From CAIQNR01 sp031972475 (GTDB lineage Bacteria; Babelota; Babeliae; Babelales; CAIQNR01), in NCBI GenBank assembly GCA_031972475.1, contig DALYEP010000001.1, positions 682,001 to 746,000 of the forward strand: 64,000 bases of DNA, given 5' to 3'. The notes below the pieces were generated by a model, which saw nothing but the letters and a program-made list of their open reading frames with translations, did not search any database and had not been told where the DNA came from. Numbering within the stretch: the stretch's first letter is position 1; the number at the start of each line of letters is the position of its first letter. Shown in pieces: positions 16,786 to 25,241 of the stretch. The position numbers and the translations under genes were made by a program.

Positions 16786-18234
16786 ATGCAAGCATCAAAA
16801 AACATTGGTCATGTTCTTCGTATTAGTGGCACTATAATAGACATTCAGTTTTCTCAAAACTCTACTCCAAGTATTTTTAATAGACTTCTTATTACTATTC
16901 CTAAAGAAAAAGATATAACGTCAAGTCGCACAATCTCTGTAGAAGTTGCGCAACAACTTGGAGATGGCGTTGTTAGGTGCATAGCTCTTGAAGATATTTC
17001 AAATATTAGTAGAGGCCTTAGCGTAGAAGATACCGGGTTTCCTATTATGGCACCAGTAGGTAAAGAGGTTTTAGGAAGGGTTTTTGATGTTCTTGGTAAT
17101 GCTATTGATAATCAAGGTTTAATGTCTAAAGATCAAGAAAGGTGGCCTATTCATCGTGAAGCGCCTTTGCTTGTTGAGCAAAACATTCAAAATGATATTC
17201 AAGAAACTGGTATTAAGGTAATTGATCTTTTGTGCCCTTATCTTAAAGGTTCAAAAATTGGTCTTTTTGGTGGAGCTGGAGTAGGGAAAACCATTTTAGT
17301 TATGGAATTGATTCGTAACATTGCTATAGAACATGGAGGTTTTTCTGTTTTTACAGGCGTTGGCGAGCGTACTCGGGAAGGTAACGATCTTCTTTTGGAA
17401 ATGAAAGAGTCTGGCGTTATAGATAAAACTGCTTTAGTTTTTGGTCAAATGGGAGAAATGCCTGGAGCTCGTCTTAGGGTTGCTTTGACAGGTCTTACAA
17501 TGGCGGAATATTTTAGAGATAAAGAAAAAAAAGATGTTCTGTTATTTGTAGATAATATTTTTAGATTTGTTCAAGCAGGGGCAGAAGTTTCTGCACTTCT
17601 TGGTAGAATGCCATCAGCTGTTGGTTATCAGCCAACTCTTGCAACAGAAATGGGGATGTTTCAGGAACGAATAGCAAATACTGTTAATGGTTCTATTACA
17701 TCTATACAAGCAGTTTATGTACCTGCTGATGATATTACAGATCCTGCGCCAGCTACAACATTTATGCATTTGGATGCTAACACAGTACTTTCAAGAAAGC
17801 TTGCAGAGTTGGGGATTTATCCTGCAATTGATCCTCTTGAATCAAATTCAAATGGGTTAAATCCGCATATTCTTGGTCAAAAACATTATGCAGTTGCCCG
17901 TAAAGTTCAACATATTTTACAAAGACATAAGGAGCTTCAAGATATTATCTCTATTTTAGGAGTAGATGAGCTTGCAGATGAAGATAAATTGATAGTTAAA
18001 AGAGCTCAAAAGATTCAAAAGTTTTTAACGCAGCCTCTTTTTGTTGCAGAAAATTTTAGCAATATTCCAGGGGTTTTTGTTCCTAAAGATACTACTATTA
18101 GCGATTTTGAACGCTTGGTTAATGGTGAGTGTGATGAATGGCCAGAGCAGGCATTTTATATGGTTGGAACTTTGGAAGATGCTCGTAAAAAAATGGATCA
18201 TATGACTGCTCAAATTAAAAAACGTGCATCATGA
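16786..18234 (+). CDS. atpD: F-type ATP synthase subunit beta
   Basis: Catalytic subunit of the F1 motor. 482 residues: N-terminal beta-barrel, Walker A GGAGVGKT (162-169), catalytic glutamate region GVGERTREGNDL, Walker B VLLFVDN, and ALLGRMPSAVGYQPTLATEMG; DELADEDK of the C-terminal domain is also present. All residues needed for catalysis appear intact. Only atpC follows; the other F1 and Fo genes are not in the window. Such an atpD-atpC split is known in several phyla such as Chlorobi and Planctomycetes. Secure as beta. Confidence 0.96.
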   Translation: MQASKNIGHVLRISGTIIDIQFSQNSTPSIFNRLLITIPKEKDITSSRTISVEVAQQLGDGVVRCIALEDISNISRGLSVEDTGFPIMAPVGKEVLGRVFDVLGNAIDNQGLMSKDQERWPIHREAPLLVEQNIQNDIQETGIKVIDLLCPYLKGSKIGLFGGAGVGKTILVMELIRNIAIEHGGFSVFTGVGERTREGNDLLLEMKESGVIDKTALVFGQMGEMPGARLRVALTGLTMAEYFRDKEKKDVLLFVDNIFRFVQAGAEVSALLGRMPSAVGYQPTLATEMGMFQERIANTVNGSITSIQAVYVPADDITDPAPATTFMHLDANTVLSRKLAELGIYPAIDPLESNSNGLNPHILGQKHYAVARKVQHILQRHKELQDIISILGVDELADEDKLIVKRAQKIQKFLTQPLFVAENFSNIPGVFVPKDTTISDFERLVNGECDEWPEQAFYMVGTLEDARKKMDHMTAQIKKRAS

Positions 18235-18473
18235 AATTAATTATATTATCTCCTGATAAAAAAATTGATCATGAAATTGTGTGGATAGAGGCAGAAACGC
18301 CAACAGGTAATTATGTTATTCAACCAGGACATGTTGCTACAACATTTATTCTTTTGGAGCATAAGCCTGTTACATATTGTTTAAATAATGGTAAACAAGA
18401 AGTTTTTTATCCATCTTATAGATCAATTATGCAAGTAACACCTTGGCAAGTTCTTTTATTGTTTAATGAATGA
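18231..18473 (+). CDS. atpC: Short F1 epsilon subunit, N-terminal domain only
   Basis: 80-residue protein overlapping atpD by 4 bp (ATGA). The beta-sandwich pattern of the epsilon N-terminal domain is recognisable: MKLIILSPDKKI, then GNYVIQPGHVATTFIL and a closing strand. The usual C-terminal helical hairpin (total about 135 residues), which inhibits ATP hydrolysis in many bacteria, is absent. The protein could still join the central stalk to the c-ring. Assignment rests on position and the PGH region, so it is probable rather than certain. Confidence 0.8.
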   Translation: MKLIILSPDKKIDHEIVWIEAETPTGNYVIQPGHVATTFILLEHKPVTYCLNNGKQEVFYPSYRSIMQVTPWQVLLLFNE

Positions 18474-20091
18474 TTTTTATATGAATAAAAAACAAATAGG
18501 AACTATCACTCAAGGATCTTTGTCTGAAGGATTAACAATGCGCATTGATCCTATGGTTTCTTTGGAAACCATAAAAACGGGCAAATTTGTTTCTGTGGTG
18601 GGGGAAAGGCATACGTTTTTTTCTTTAATTACCGATCTTACGCTTCAAGTTACTAATTCTGATGTACTGCTTTATCCTCCTAAAGAAACTGATAATGTTC
18701 TTGTAAAAAAACTTGCTCATAAAAGTATGTATGCAACAGCTGAGTTGCGTCCCATGGTTACGCTTGATAATAATCATCATGTTGCTCCTGTAAAAACAGT
18801 TCCTCCTCATTTTGCAAAGGTCTATGAAGCATCTGCTCAAGATGTTGCATATATTTTTGGTAATGAAAATCACGAATCAAAAAAATATTTTAATATTGGA
18901 TCTCCTCTTGATATGGATACTCCTGTTTGTATTGATCTAGAAAAACTTGCAGAGCGAAATACGGGGATTTTTGGAAAAACAGGTACAGGTAAGACTTTCT
19001 TAACACGACTTGTTCTTGCGGGTCTTATCAAAAACAATAAAGCTGTTTGTCTTATTTTTGATATGCATAGTGAGTATGGTCTTCAGGCGCGAAAAGAAGG
19101 TTCTGGTAATACTTTTGTTAAGGGGCTTAAAACTTTATTTTCTCATCGTGTTGCGATTTTTTCATTAGATCCTGTTTCTACTCGTAAGCGTGGAGGCTCT
19201 CCTGATGTTGAAATTATTTTAAGTTATCAAGATATAAAAGTTGAAGATATTATTTCGTTGCAACAAGAGCTTAACTTGCATAGCACCGCTCTTGAGGCGG
19301 CATATTTAATTCATGCACGATATAAGCATGATTGGCTTCAAATGCTACTTGATCAAACTGATATTAAAGAGTTCGCAAACTCTTTAGGAGCTCACCCAGA
19401 ATCTATAGCTGCGCTTTATAGAAAATTAAAACGTATTGAGCGATTGCCTTTTTTTAAAAGAAGACCTACTGGTGCAACAAAAGTAGAAGATTCAGTGATT
19501 GATCAAATGATGGAGTTTATAGCAAAAGACATTAGTATCTGTGTTGAATTTGGTAATCATACGTCTTCATTTTGTTATTTATTGGTTTCAAATATCATTA
19601 CTCGTCGTATTCATAGTGAATATATAGAAAAAACAGAGCAATTTTTAGGATCTCAGGCAACTTCTGATGAGCCAACAAAATTGATGATTTGTATAGAAGA
19701 ATCTCATAAATTTTTAAATCCATCGGCGGCCTCACAAACAATTTTTGGTACAATTGCTCGAGAAATGCGCAAATATTATGTATCTCTTTTGGTTGTAGAT
19801 CAAAGACCGTCTGGTATTGACGATGAAGTCTTATCTCAATTAGGGACTAAAATTGTTGCGCAGCTTAATGATGAAAAAGATATACAAGGTGTTTTGAATG
19901 GTGTTTCTAATGCATCAACATTGCGATCTGTTCTTGCTACTCTTGATACAAAAAAACAGGCACTTGTTTTGGGCCATGCAGTAACAATGCCAGTTGTAGT
20001 TCAAACAAGAGAATATGGAGAAGATTTTTATAGAGCAATGCAAGAAATATCTGCGGTTCATGTTGATACACTTATTAAAGAATTGTTTTAG
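18466..20091 (+). CDS. HerA/DUF87-type P-loop ATPase
   Basis: 541-residue FtsK-HerA superfamily ATPase. The N-terminus (IGTITQGSLSEGLTMRIDP) resembles a HAS-barrel. The motor has Walker A GKTGTGKTFL, an arginine-rich central insertion, Walker B MICIEESHKFL with the catalytic Glu pair, and sensor region VVDQRPSGIDDEVL. HerA proteins translocate DNA, usually with the nuclease NurA in end resection; no NurA neighbour is visible. The start overlaps atpC by 8 bp; a second ATG at 18481 is also possible. The link with atpDC is positional only. Confidence 0.87.
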   Translation: MNDFYMNKKQIGTITQGSLSEGLTMRIDPMVSLETIKTGKFVSVVGERHTFFSLITDLTLQVTNSDVLLYPPKETDNVLVKKLAHKSMYATAELRPMVTLDNNHHVAPVKTVPPHFAKVYEASAQDVAYIFGNENHESKKYFNIGSPLDMDTPVCIDLEKLAERNTGIFGKTGTGKTFLTRLVLAGLIKNNKAVCLIFDMHSEYGLQARKEGSGNTFVKGLKTLFSHRVAIFSLDPVSTRKRGGSPDVEIILSYQDIKVEDIISLQQELNLHSTALEAAYLIHARYKHDWLQMLLDQTDIKEFANSLGAHPESIAALYRKLKRIERLPFFKRRPTGATKVEDSVIDQMMEFIAKDISICVEFGNHTSSFCYLLVSNIITRRIHSEYIEKTEQFLGSQATSDEPTKLMICIEESHKFLNPSAASQTIFGTIAREMRKYYVSLLVVDQRPSGIDDEVLSQLGTKIVAQLNDEKDIQGVLNGVSNASTLRSVLATLDTKKQALVLGHAVTMPVVVQTREYGEDFYRAMQEISAVHVDTLIKELF

Positions 20092-20134
20092 GAATATTAT
20101 AAAAATTGTGAGAGATTAATAATAAAAATTAAGT

Positions 20135-20791
20135 GTGAGATTTTCTTTAAAGAAAGATAAAAGTGTGAAAAAAGTAGATAGAAAAATATACCCAAATGAA
20201 GTAGAAAAAGAACTCAATATTATATATTTGCCATCACTTAAAATTGTAGCACAAGAACTTGCTGATTATGATATAAAAAAAGATTTGGAATATCGAGCTA
20301 ACCCTCCTTTAAATAATAAATTAGAAGCTTTGTATGGCTCTTTGATTGATCAATCATACATTGCTCCCATGTATGTAAAGTGGGTTAATAAAACAGTGCA
20401 ATATGGTGTTTTTGCAGATGCAGATCTTAAGCGCGGAGATATGGTTTGCGAATATACAGGAATATTGTGTAGAGATGATAATGATGATGAAGAAAATGGT
20501 TATATTTGGGATTATCCAACCGTTGCATATGAGCATGTTGAAGGTAGAAAGCGAAGAAAAAAAGTTAAATATTGCATTGATGCTTTAAAGGCTGGAAATT
20601 TTGCACGTTTTATTAATCATACTATTAGAAAATATCAAAATGTTGGAGTGCAAATGGTGCCTCGAAATAATTTGTGGCATGTTGTTTATATCGCTAAAAA
20701 AGATATAAAAAAAGGACAGCAGTTATTAACTTATTATGGAACTCAATATTGGCGAGATAGGCAAATAGTTCCTGAGCCGATTGAGCCTTAA
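20135..20791 (+). CDS. SET-domain protein (predicted lysine methyltransferase)
   Basis: 218 residues from a GTG start; an in-frame GTG at 20165 is an alternative and neither has a strong ribosome-binding site. The SET core runs from about residue 80: YGVFADADLKRGDMVCEYTG, then NFARFINHT (the Asn-His motif that contacts S-adenosylmethionine), and LLTYYGTQYW with the catalytic Tyr. SET enzymes methylate lysines on histones or other proteins; bacterial members are common in host-associated lineages such as Chlamydia and Legionella. There is no signal peptide. It may act on bacterial proteins or be delivered to a host; the sequence does not decide. Confidence 0.87.
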   Translation: MRFSLKKDKSVKKVDRKIYPNEVEKELNIIYLPSLKIVAQELADYDIKKDLEYRANPPLNNKLEALYGSLIDQSYIAPMYVKWVNKTVQYGVFADADLKRGDMVCEYTGILCRDDNDDEENGYIWDYPTVAYEHVEGRKRRKKVKYCIDALKAGNFARFINHTIRKYQNVGVQMVPRNNLWHVVYIAKKDIKKGQQLLTYYGTQYWRDRQIVPEPIEP

Positions 20792-20834
20792 AATAAGTTT
20801 TTTTTAGATAGTTTGAAAATAATGGAGAAAGACT

Positions 20835-21425
20835 TTGTATATAAATAAAAGCAATGAAGCATCTTTAGTACGACATGTTGGCATAGTCCTTTATCACAAA
20901 GGTAGAAATATTGTTGTTTTTGATAAAAATCAACAGCGAGTTTCTGCCATTACTTATACAAAGTTTTTACCTCGTGGATCTTTTATTTCATACAACACAA
21001 TACATTTTCGCTCAGAATTGCTTCTTCAAGATATTGTTCTTGAGTACATGCCGCTTGCTCAAGCCCAGATAGATATATATTTTTTACATAGTCTTCTTGA
21101 AGTTTGTTATTACTTTATTCCAGAAGGTGGTTGTGAGTTTTTTATATATCCAATTATTATTCAAGTCCTAAGATCTTTTGAACAAGTAGATTCTAAAAAT
21201 AAAAAAAAAATGTTGCTCTGTAGAATTTTTGCACATCTTGGTATATACCCTGCTCAGTCTGACTCTTATGAGGCTTTAGAGGATTTTCTTAAAATGCCTA
21301 TTGACAACCTTATAGCAGGAAATTTAGATTTGGTTCATGATGATTTTTTTGATATATGGTTAATGTGGTGTTTAGAAAATCATCCTCAAGGGAAAAAATG
21401 TAAAGCGCTTCCTCTTCTTTTATAA
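20835..21425 (+). CDS. Possible divergent DNA repair protein RecO
   Basis: 196 residues from TTG with GGAGAAAG upstream. The first 60 residues (VGIVLYHKGRNIVVFDK, then RVSAITYTKFLPRG) resemble the RecO OB-fold, where a short beta segment is followed by a line on external factors. The helical middle (FLHSLLEVCYYFIPEGG) and LLCRIFAHLGIYPAQ match the arrangement of RecO's C-terminal helices. No zinc-binding cysteines are obvious. RecO loads RecA with RecR. Similarity is weak and judged by eye; an unrelated protein is possible. Confidence 0.45.
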   Translation: MYINKSNEASLVRHVGIVLYHKGRNIVVFDKNQQRVSAITYTKFLPRGSFISYNTIHFRSELLLQDIVLEYMPLAQAQIDIYFLHSLLEVCYYFIPEGGCEFFIYPIIIQVLRSFEQVDSKNKKKMLLCRIFAHLGIYPAQSDSYEALEDFLKMPIDNLIAGNLDLVHDDFFDIWLMWCLENHPQGKKCKALPLLL

Positions 21426-21437
21426 AAGTGATGTCAA

Positions 21438-24400
21438 ATGAATAAAAAAATACTACTTTTTGCTACCCTTTGTTTTTTAAATATACAAGCAGATTTTTTA
21501 GATACATTTGGATTTGGAACGGCAACAATTGATGTTGTTCTTGGTCCTCAGAAAGAAGAAGATATTCGTCAATTAAAGGCTTCGATTGAGGAATTTAATA
21601 ATCAAGATCAAAAAGAGCAAGAGAATTTACGTGTTAGCTCTGAAAGAATTAAGGCAAAAATTGACGAAATAGAAGCTTTTATTGCAGAGCATCATGTGAT
21701 TGATCAATGTACGCAACAAAAACTTATTGGATTGCAAGGTAGCTACCAAGTAATTGTTGCAATTAGAGGAATTAAAAAGGATTTAAGTGAAACACTAAAA
21801 CAGCATCTAGCTCTTTTGGAATCTCAACTTAATGATGATGTAAAGGAAAATTCTGATGTAGAAAAATTAGTATATAAATTTGATGATTTACAAAATCTTA
21901 ACAGAAAAATAATGAGTCAAGAGGATAAATGGTCTCATTATTGTGCTGAAAAAAATGAAATAACCATTGATCTTGAAAATTCAAAAAAAAGAGCTGATTC
22001 TGCCAAGAAGTTATACGATCAAAAGGTATATCAAGAAAATGAATTGAGAAAAAAAATATATACAGATGAGCATGTTTCTCAAAATCAAATAGATCTTTTA
22101 AGTATAGAAACTCAACTTGCTGATTATGAATATCAACAATTTCTTGCAAAAGTTGAAGAGCGTTCTGCTCGTTTAAAGTTTCTGACAGAAGCTGTTTCTA
22201 TAGAAAATAAAAAATTACAAAAAATTAAGAAAAAGCGAGATGCTGTTATAGCTCGAACTTTGCGTGTAGATAAGCAAGACATTGACAGTGCTCAAAAAAA
22301 ACTTAACGAACAAAAGCATCATTACCTTGCGTTGACAGATCAGTATTTACAAAAAATAGAATATTTTAATGCTCAGCAAGAAATTTGTAAGAAAGATTTA
22401 AAATATTTAGATGAACGTTATGCCGATACAAGTAGCGAAATTCAAAATATTGATGAGTGGATAAGTTCACCAACAACAATTCAAGGATATTTATCGTTTG
22501 TTGATCGTGGTGTTAAAAAAACTGAAATCACATTGCTTGATGCTCAAATAGAGTATCAAAAAGCTGAAATAGAGCTTGAAAAGACTAAGTTTAAAGAATA
22601 TGAATTGAATTTAAAAATTGTAGAATCTTGGTACAACATTAAGCATCAAAAATTTGGATCAAGCGATAAATTGCTTAAAGATATTTCATCTTATCAAGAT
22701 ATGGTAGCTGAATTTAGTCGTGAAAAAATAATGTATAGCGATAAACGATATGCTGTTATTAATCGTTTAAACTTACTCAATAGATCTCTTTCCAATATTA
22801 AAATTAAATTAGAAGAATTGCTTGATAAATCATCATATATGTTTAGACGGGATGAGCATTCTTACAGGCATTGTGCAGATCAACTTAAGCGCGGACAAAT
22901 TTTACTTGTTCGTCAAATAGAGTTGATAGGACATCTTATTGAATCATATTCAAATATTTTCATAACTCTTGATAGTTACGAAAAGCAAATAGGAAGTACT
23001 ATTGTTGAATTGCAAAAAGCGAGTTTATGGCAAAGATCTGGCGGCGCAATTTCTCGTGAAGGTTTGCAAAATATTATTCCGGATATTTATAGCTTTTTTG
23101 TGGATGTTTTTGTATTAGGATCTACTTATATTAATTCTATGAATACATCTGTTGTATTGGAAAAAATTACTAAAAATATTTACAGTCCCCTTACTCTGCT
23201 TTTATTTATTTTTAAACTTATATTCTTTTTCATTATTTTTGCATTATTTCGTCGCTATGGACTTTCTCTTTCAGACTTATTTTTAGAAATTGCTCCTGAG
23301 TATCCTGGGGTATATTTTTTTAGCAGACTTGCAGCAGTTGTTATTCAATTTGTTCATCAATACCAAAAGAGCATTTTTTTATGGTCTATAGCTTTTTATT
23401 ATGTTGCTATACAGCAGTCTATAGATATGTATCCATCAGTTATTTTTTATTTACTGTCAATCCCATTTTTATTTGGAATTATTCATTTATTTATTAATTT
23501 TGTAACCGCATTTAATAAACAAAATGATTATCAATTATTCCGTGAAAGTTTTCAGGATAGATTTGTTTTTTCTATAGGGTTTTTCCTCTATTCTAGTATT
23601 ATCCTTTTATTTTTTAGAGAAGCATTTATTGCAGTTACTTATATGAAGTCTGAGCTTCCAGGAATTTTACTTGCCTTCTATTCTATTATTGTAAGAATTT
23701 TACTTCTCTCTTTGATTAGGAAAGAAGATATTCTGACTATTATTTCTCCTAAAAATTCATTTGGATTATGGCTAGGTCGTATTGTTAATGATTATTATTA
23801 TGCTATTCTCGCTGCGATTATTACTGTTATGGTTCTTAGCGATCCTCATATTGGAGGTTATGATAATTTAATTGCATATCTTATGTGGGGTATTGCTGGT
23901 ACTATTGTTATACTTCGGATTTTATTTCTTCTTTATGGATTTGTTCGTAGAACATCTTCATTCTTCTTTTTTTCTTTTGATGATGAGTCAATAGATGAGC
24001 GTTTTCAGCATGCAAAAACATGGTATGGTGTTTTGGTTATATGTATTTTCATACTTTTTTTCATTATGGGAATTGTTTTAATTGCATGGTGTTGGGGAAA
24101 GACAATTCCTATGCATTCGTTAAGTGATTTTTTTTCTGTGCAACGCCTTTCTATTGGGTTTAAAGATGGGCAATATCAAAAAGTTAGTATTATAGATTTA
24201 ATTAGAACCTTTTTGTTTATTCCAGGAAGTTTTTTAGTTGGTTATTTAGTAGATAAATTTGTATTACATAGAATTTATATGGTTCTTCTTGTTGATCCTG
24301 GTGTTCATAATGCTGTTTCAACAATTTCATATTATCTTGTTGTTATTTCTATTATCACTTTAGGGCTATGTCAGGAAGGTTTTGGATTTCTTGTTTCTTA

Positions 24401-25016
24401 TTACATTCTTCCTATTCTTGTTGGTATGGCATGGGCTGTTCGAGATGTATTTAATGATTTTGTTGCTTATTTTGTTTTGCTTGTTCAGCGTCCAGTCAAA
24501 GTGGGTGATTATATAAAAATATCCGATGAGGTAAAAGGCGTAGTGCGTAAAATAACTCCAAGAACTGTCGTTTTAAGGAGAGAGCAAAGTTATCATTTAA
24601 TTATTCCTAATTCTAAGTTTATGCAAGATGTTATCTTTAATTGGGATTACACCAGAAGTTTTATTGCATTTCCTGATATACATGTAGGTGTGCGCTATTC
24701 TGTAGATCCTGAGCATGTTAAAAAAATATTAGCTCAAGCTGTCGATAGTGTTCTTAATGTTCTTAAAATACCACCTCCAGTCATTCGACTTGATGAATTT
24801 AGTCCATCAGGATATGTTTTTATGGTTCGTGGGTTTATTAGCTCAGAAATGACTCTTGAACAATGGAATATCGCAAGTGATGTTCGTTTGTCTATTGTTA
24901 AGATTCTTCATAAAAATAATATAGAGTTGGCTTATCCGGTACGGATAGTACGTACAGTTTCTAATGGATCAGATAATCAATATTTGCAACCAGTCTCAGA
25001 AGACTTTAAACTGTAA
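21438..25016 (+). CDS. Large MscS-family mechanosensitive channel
   Basis: 1192 residues, resembling MscK/MscM-type channels rather than the 286-residue MscS. Signal peptide MNKKILLFATLCFLNIQA; residues about 30-520 are charged coiled coil, predicted periplasmic; then about ten membrane helices from residue 575. The C-terminal MscS core follows: pore helix region, VRDVFNDFVAYFVLLVQRPV, the beta domain VGDYIKI and RTVVLRR, and PNSKFMQDVIFNWD. It would open under membrane tension and release solutes. It starts 12 bp after the preceding gene and the group closes with a GC-rich hairpin. Confidence 0.92.
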   Translation: MNKKILLFATLCFLNIQADFLDTFGFGTATIDVVLGPQKEEDIRQLKASIEEFNNQDQKEQENLRVSSERIKAKIDEIEAFIAEHHVIDQCTQQKLIGLQGSYQVIVAIRGIKKDLSETLKQHLALLESQLNDDVKENSDVEKLVYKFDDLQNLNRKIMSQEDKWSHYCAEKNEITIDLENSKKRADSAKKLYDQKVYQENELRKKIYTDEHVSQNQIDLLSIETQLADYEYQQFLAKVEERSARLKFLTEAVSIENKKLQKIKKKRDAVIARTLRVDKQDIDSAQKKLNEQKHHYLALTDQYLQKIEYFNAQQEICKKDLKYLDERYADTSSEIQNIDEWISSPTTIQGYLSFVDRGVKKTEITLLDAQIEYQKAEIELEKTKFKEYELNLKIVESWYNIKHQKFGSSDKLLKDISSYQDMVAEFSREKIMYSDKRYAVINRLNLLNRSLSNIKIKLEELLDKSSYMFRRDEHSYRHCADQLKRGQILLVRQIELIGHLIESYSNIFITLDSYEKQIGSTIVELQKASLWQRSGGAISREGLQNIIPDIYSFFVDVFVLGSTYINSMNTSVVLEKITKNIYSPLTLLLFIFKLIFFFIIFALFRRYGLSLSDLFLEIAPEYPGVYFFSRLAAVVIQFVHQYQKSIFLWSIAFYYVAIQQSIDMYPSVIFYLLSIPFLFGIIHLFINFVTAFNKQNDYQLFRESFQDRFVFSIGFFLYSSIILLFFREAFIAVTYMKSELPGILLAFYSIIVRILLLSLIRKEDILTIISPKNSFGLWLGRIVNDYYYAILAAIITVMVLSDPHIGGYDNLIAYLMWGIAGTIVILRILFLLYGFVRRTSSFFFFSFDDESIDERFQHAKTWYGVLVICIFILFFIMGIVLIAWCWGKTIPMHSLSDFFSVQRLSIGFKDGQYQKVSIIDLIRTFLFIPGSFLVGYLVDKFVLHRIYMVLLVDPGVHNAVSTISYYLVVISIITLGLCQEGFGFLVSYYILPILVGMAWAVRDVFNDFVAYFVLLVQRPVKVGDYIKISDEVKGVVRKITPRTVVLRREQSYHLIIPNSKFMQDVIFNWDYTRSFIAFPDIHVGVRYSVDPEHVKKILAQAVDSVLNVLKIPPPVIRLDEFSPSGYVFMVRGFISSEMTLEQWNIASDVRLSIVKILHKNNIELAYPVRIVRTVSNGSDNQYLQPVSEDFKL

Positions 25017-25047
25017 GTATTAAAATTTATTTAGGCGCGTAGCAAAA

Positions 25048-25067
25048 GGGGGAACGTGAGTTCCCCC
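25048..25067 (+). terminator. GC-rich hairpin with GTGA tetraloop after the MscS gene
   Basis: GGGGGAAC (25048-25055), loop GTGA and GTTCCCCC (25060-25067) form a perfect 8-bp stem capped by a GNRA tetraloop, followed by GATTTATTT. It stands out from the AT-rich surroundings 31 bp after the MscS stop and most likely ends the atpD-mscS transcript. Confidence 0.75.
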
Positions 25068-25184
25068 GATTTATTTAGAGCTTTTTATGGTTTTAGCCGG
25101 TTAAAAGCTCAATTAGAATTATTTGAAGCAGAAGAAAGGCTTGTGGATCTTAAGCGGCAATAATAAGACATAGCATTGTTTATT

Positions 25185-25212
25185 AAAAAAAGGGATCTTA
25201 AAAGATCCCTTT
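25185..25212 (-). terminator. Rho-independent terminator of typA
   Basis: AAAGGGATCTT (25189-25199) pairs with AAGATCCCTTT (25202-25212); on the minus strand the stem is followed by a run of seven T. It lies 30 bp beyond the typA stop codon. Confidence 0.8.
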
Positions 25213-25241
25213 AATCTATACATATATCTTTATTAGATATA

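Noticed and set aside
25078..25110. Inverted repeat GAGCTTTT...AAAAGCTC between the two terminators near 25.1 kb
   Set aside because: 8-bp stem with a 17-nt loop and no T tract; no promoter that would make it a small RNA. Probably chance or a decayed remnant.
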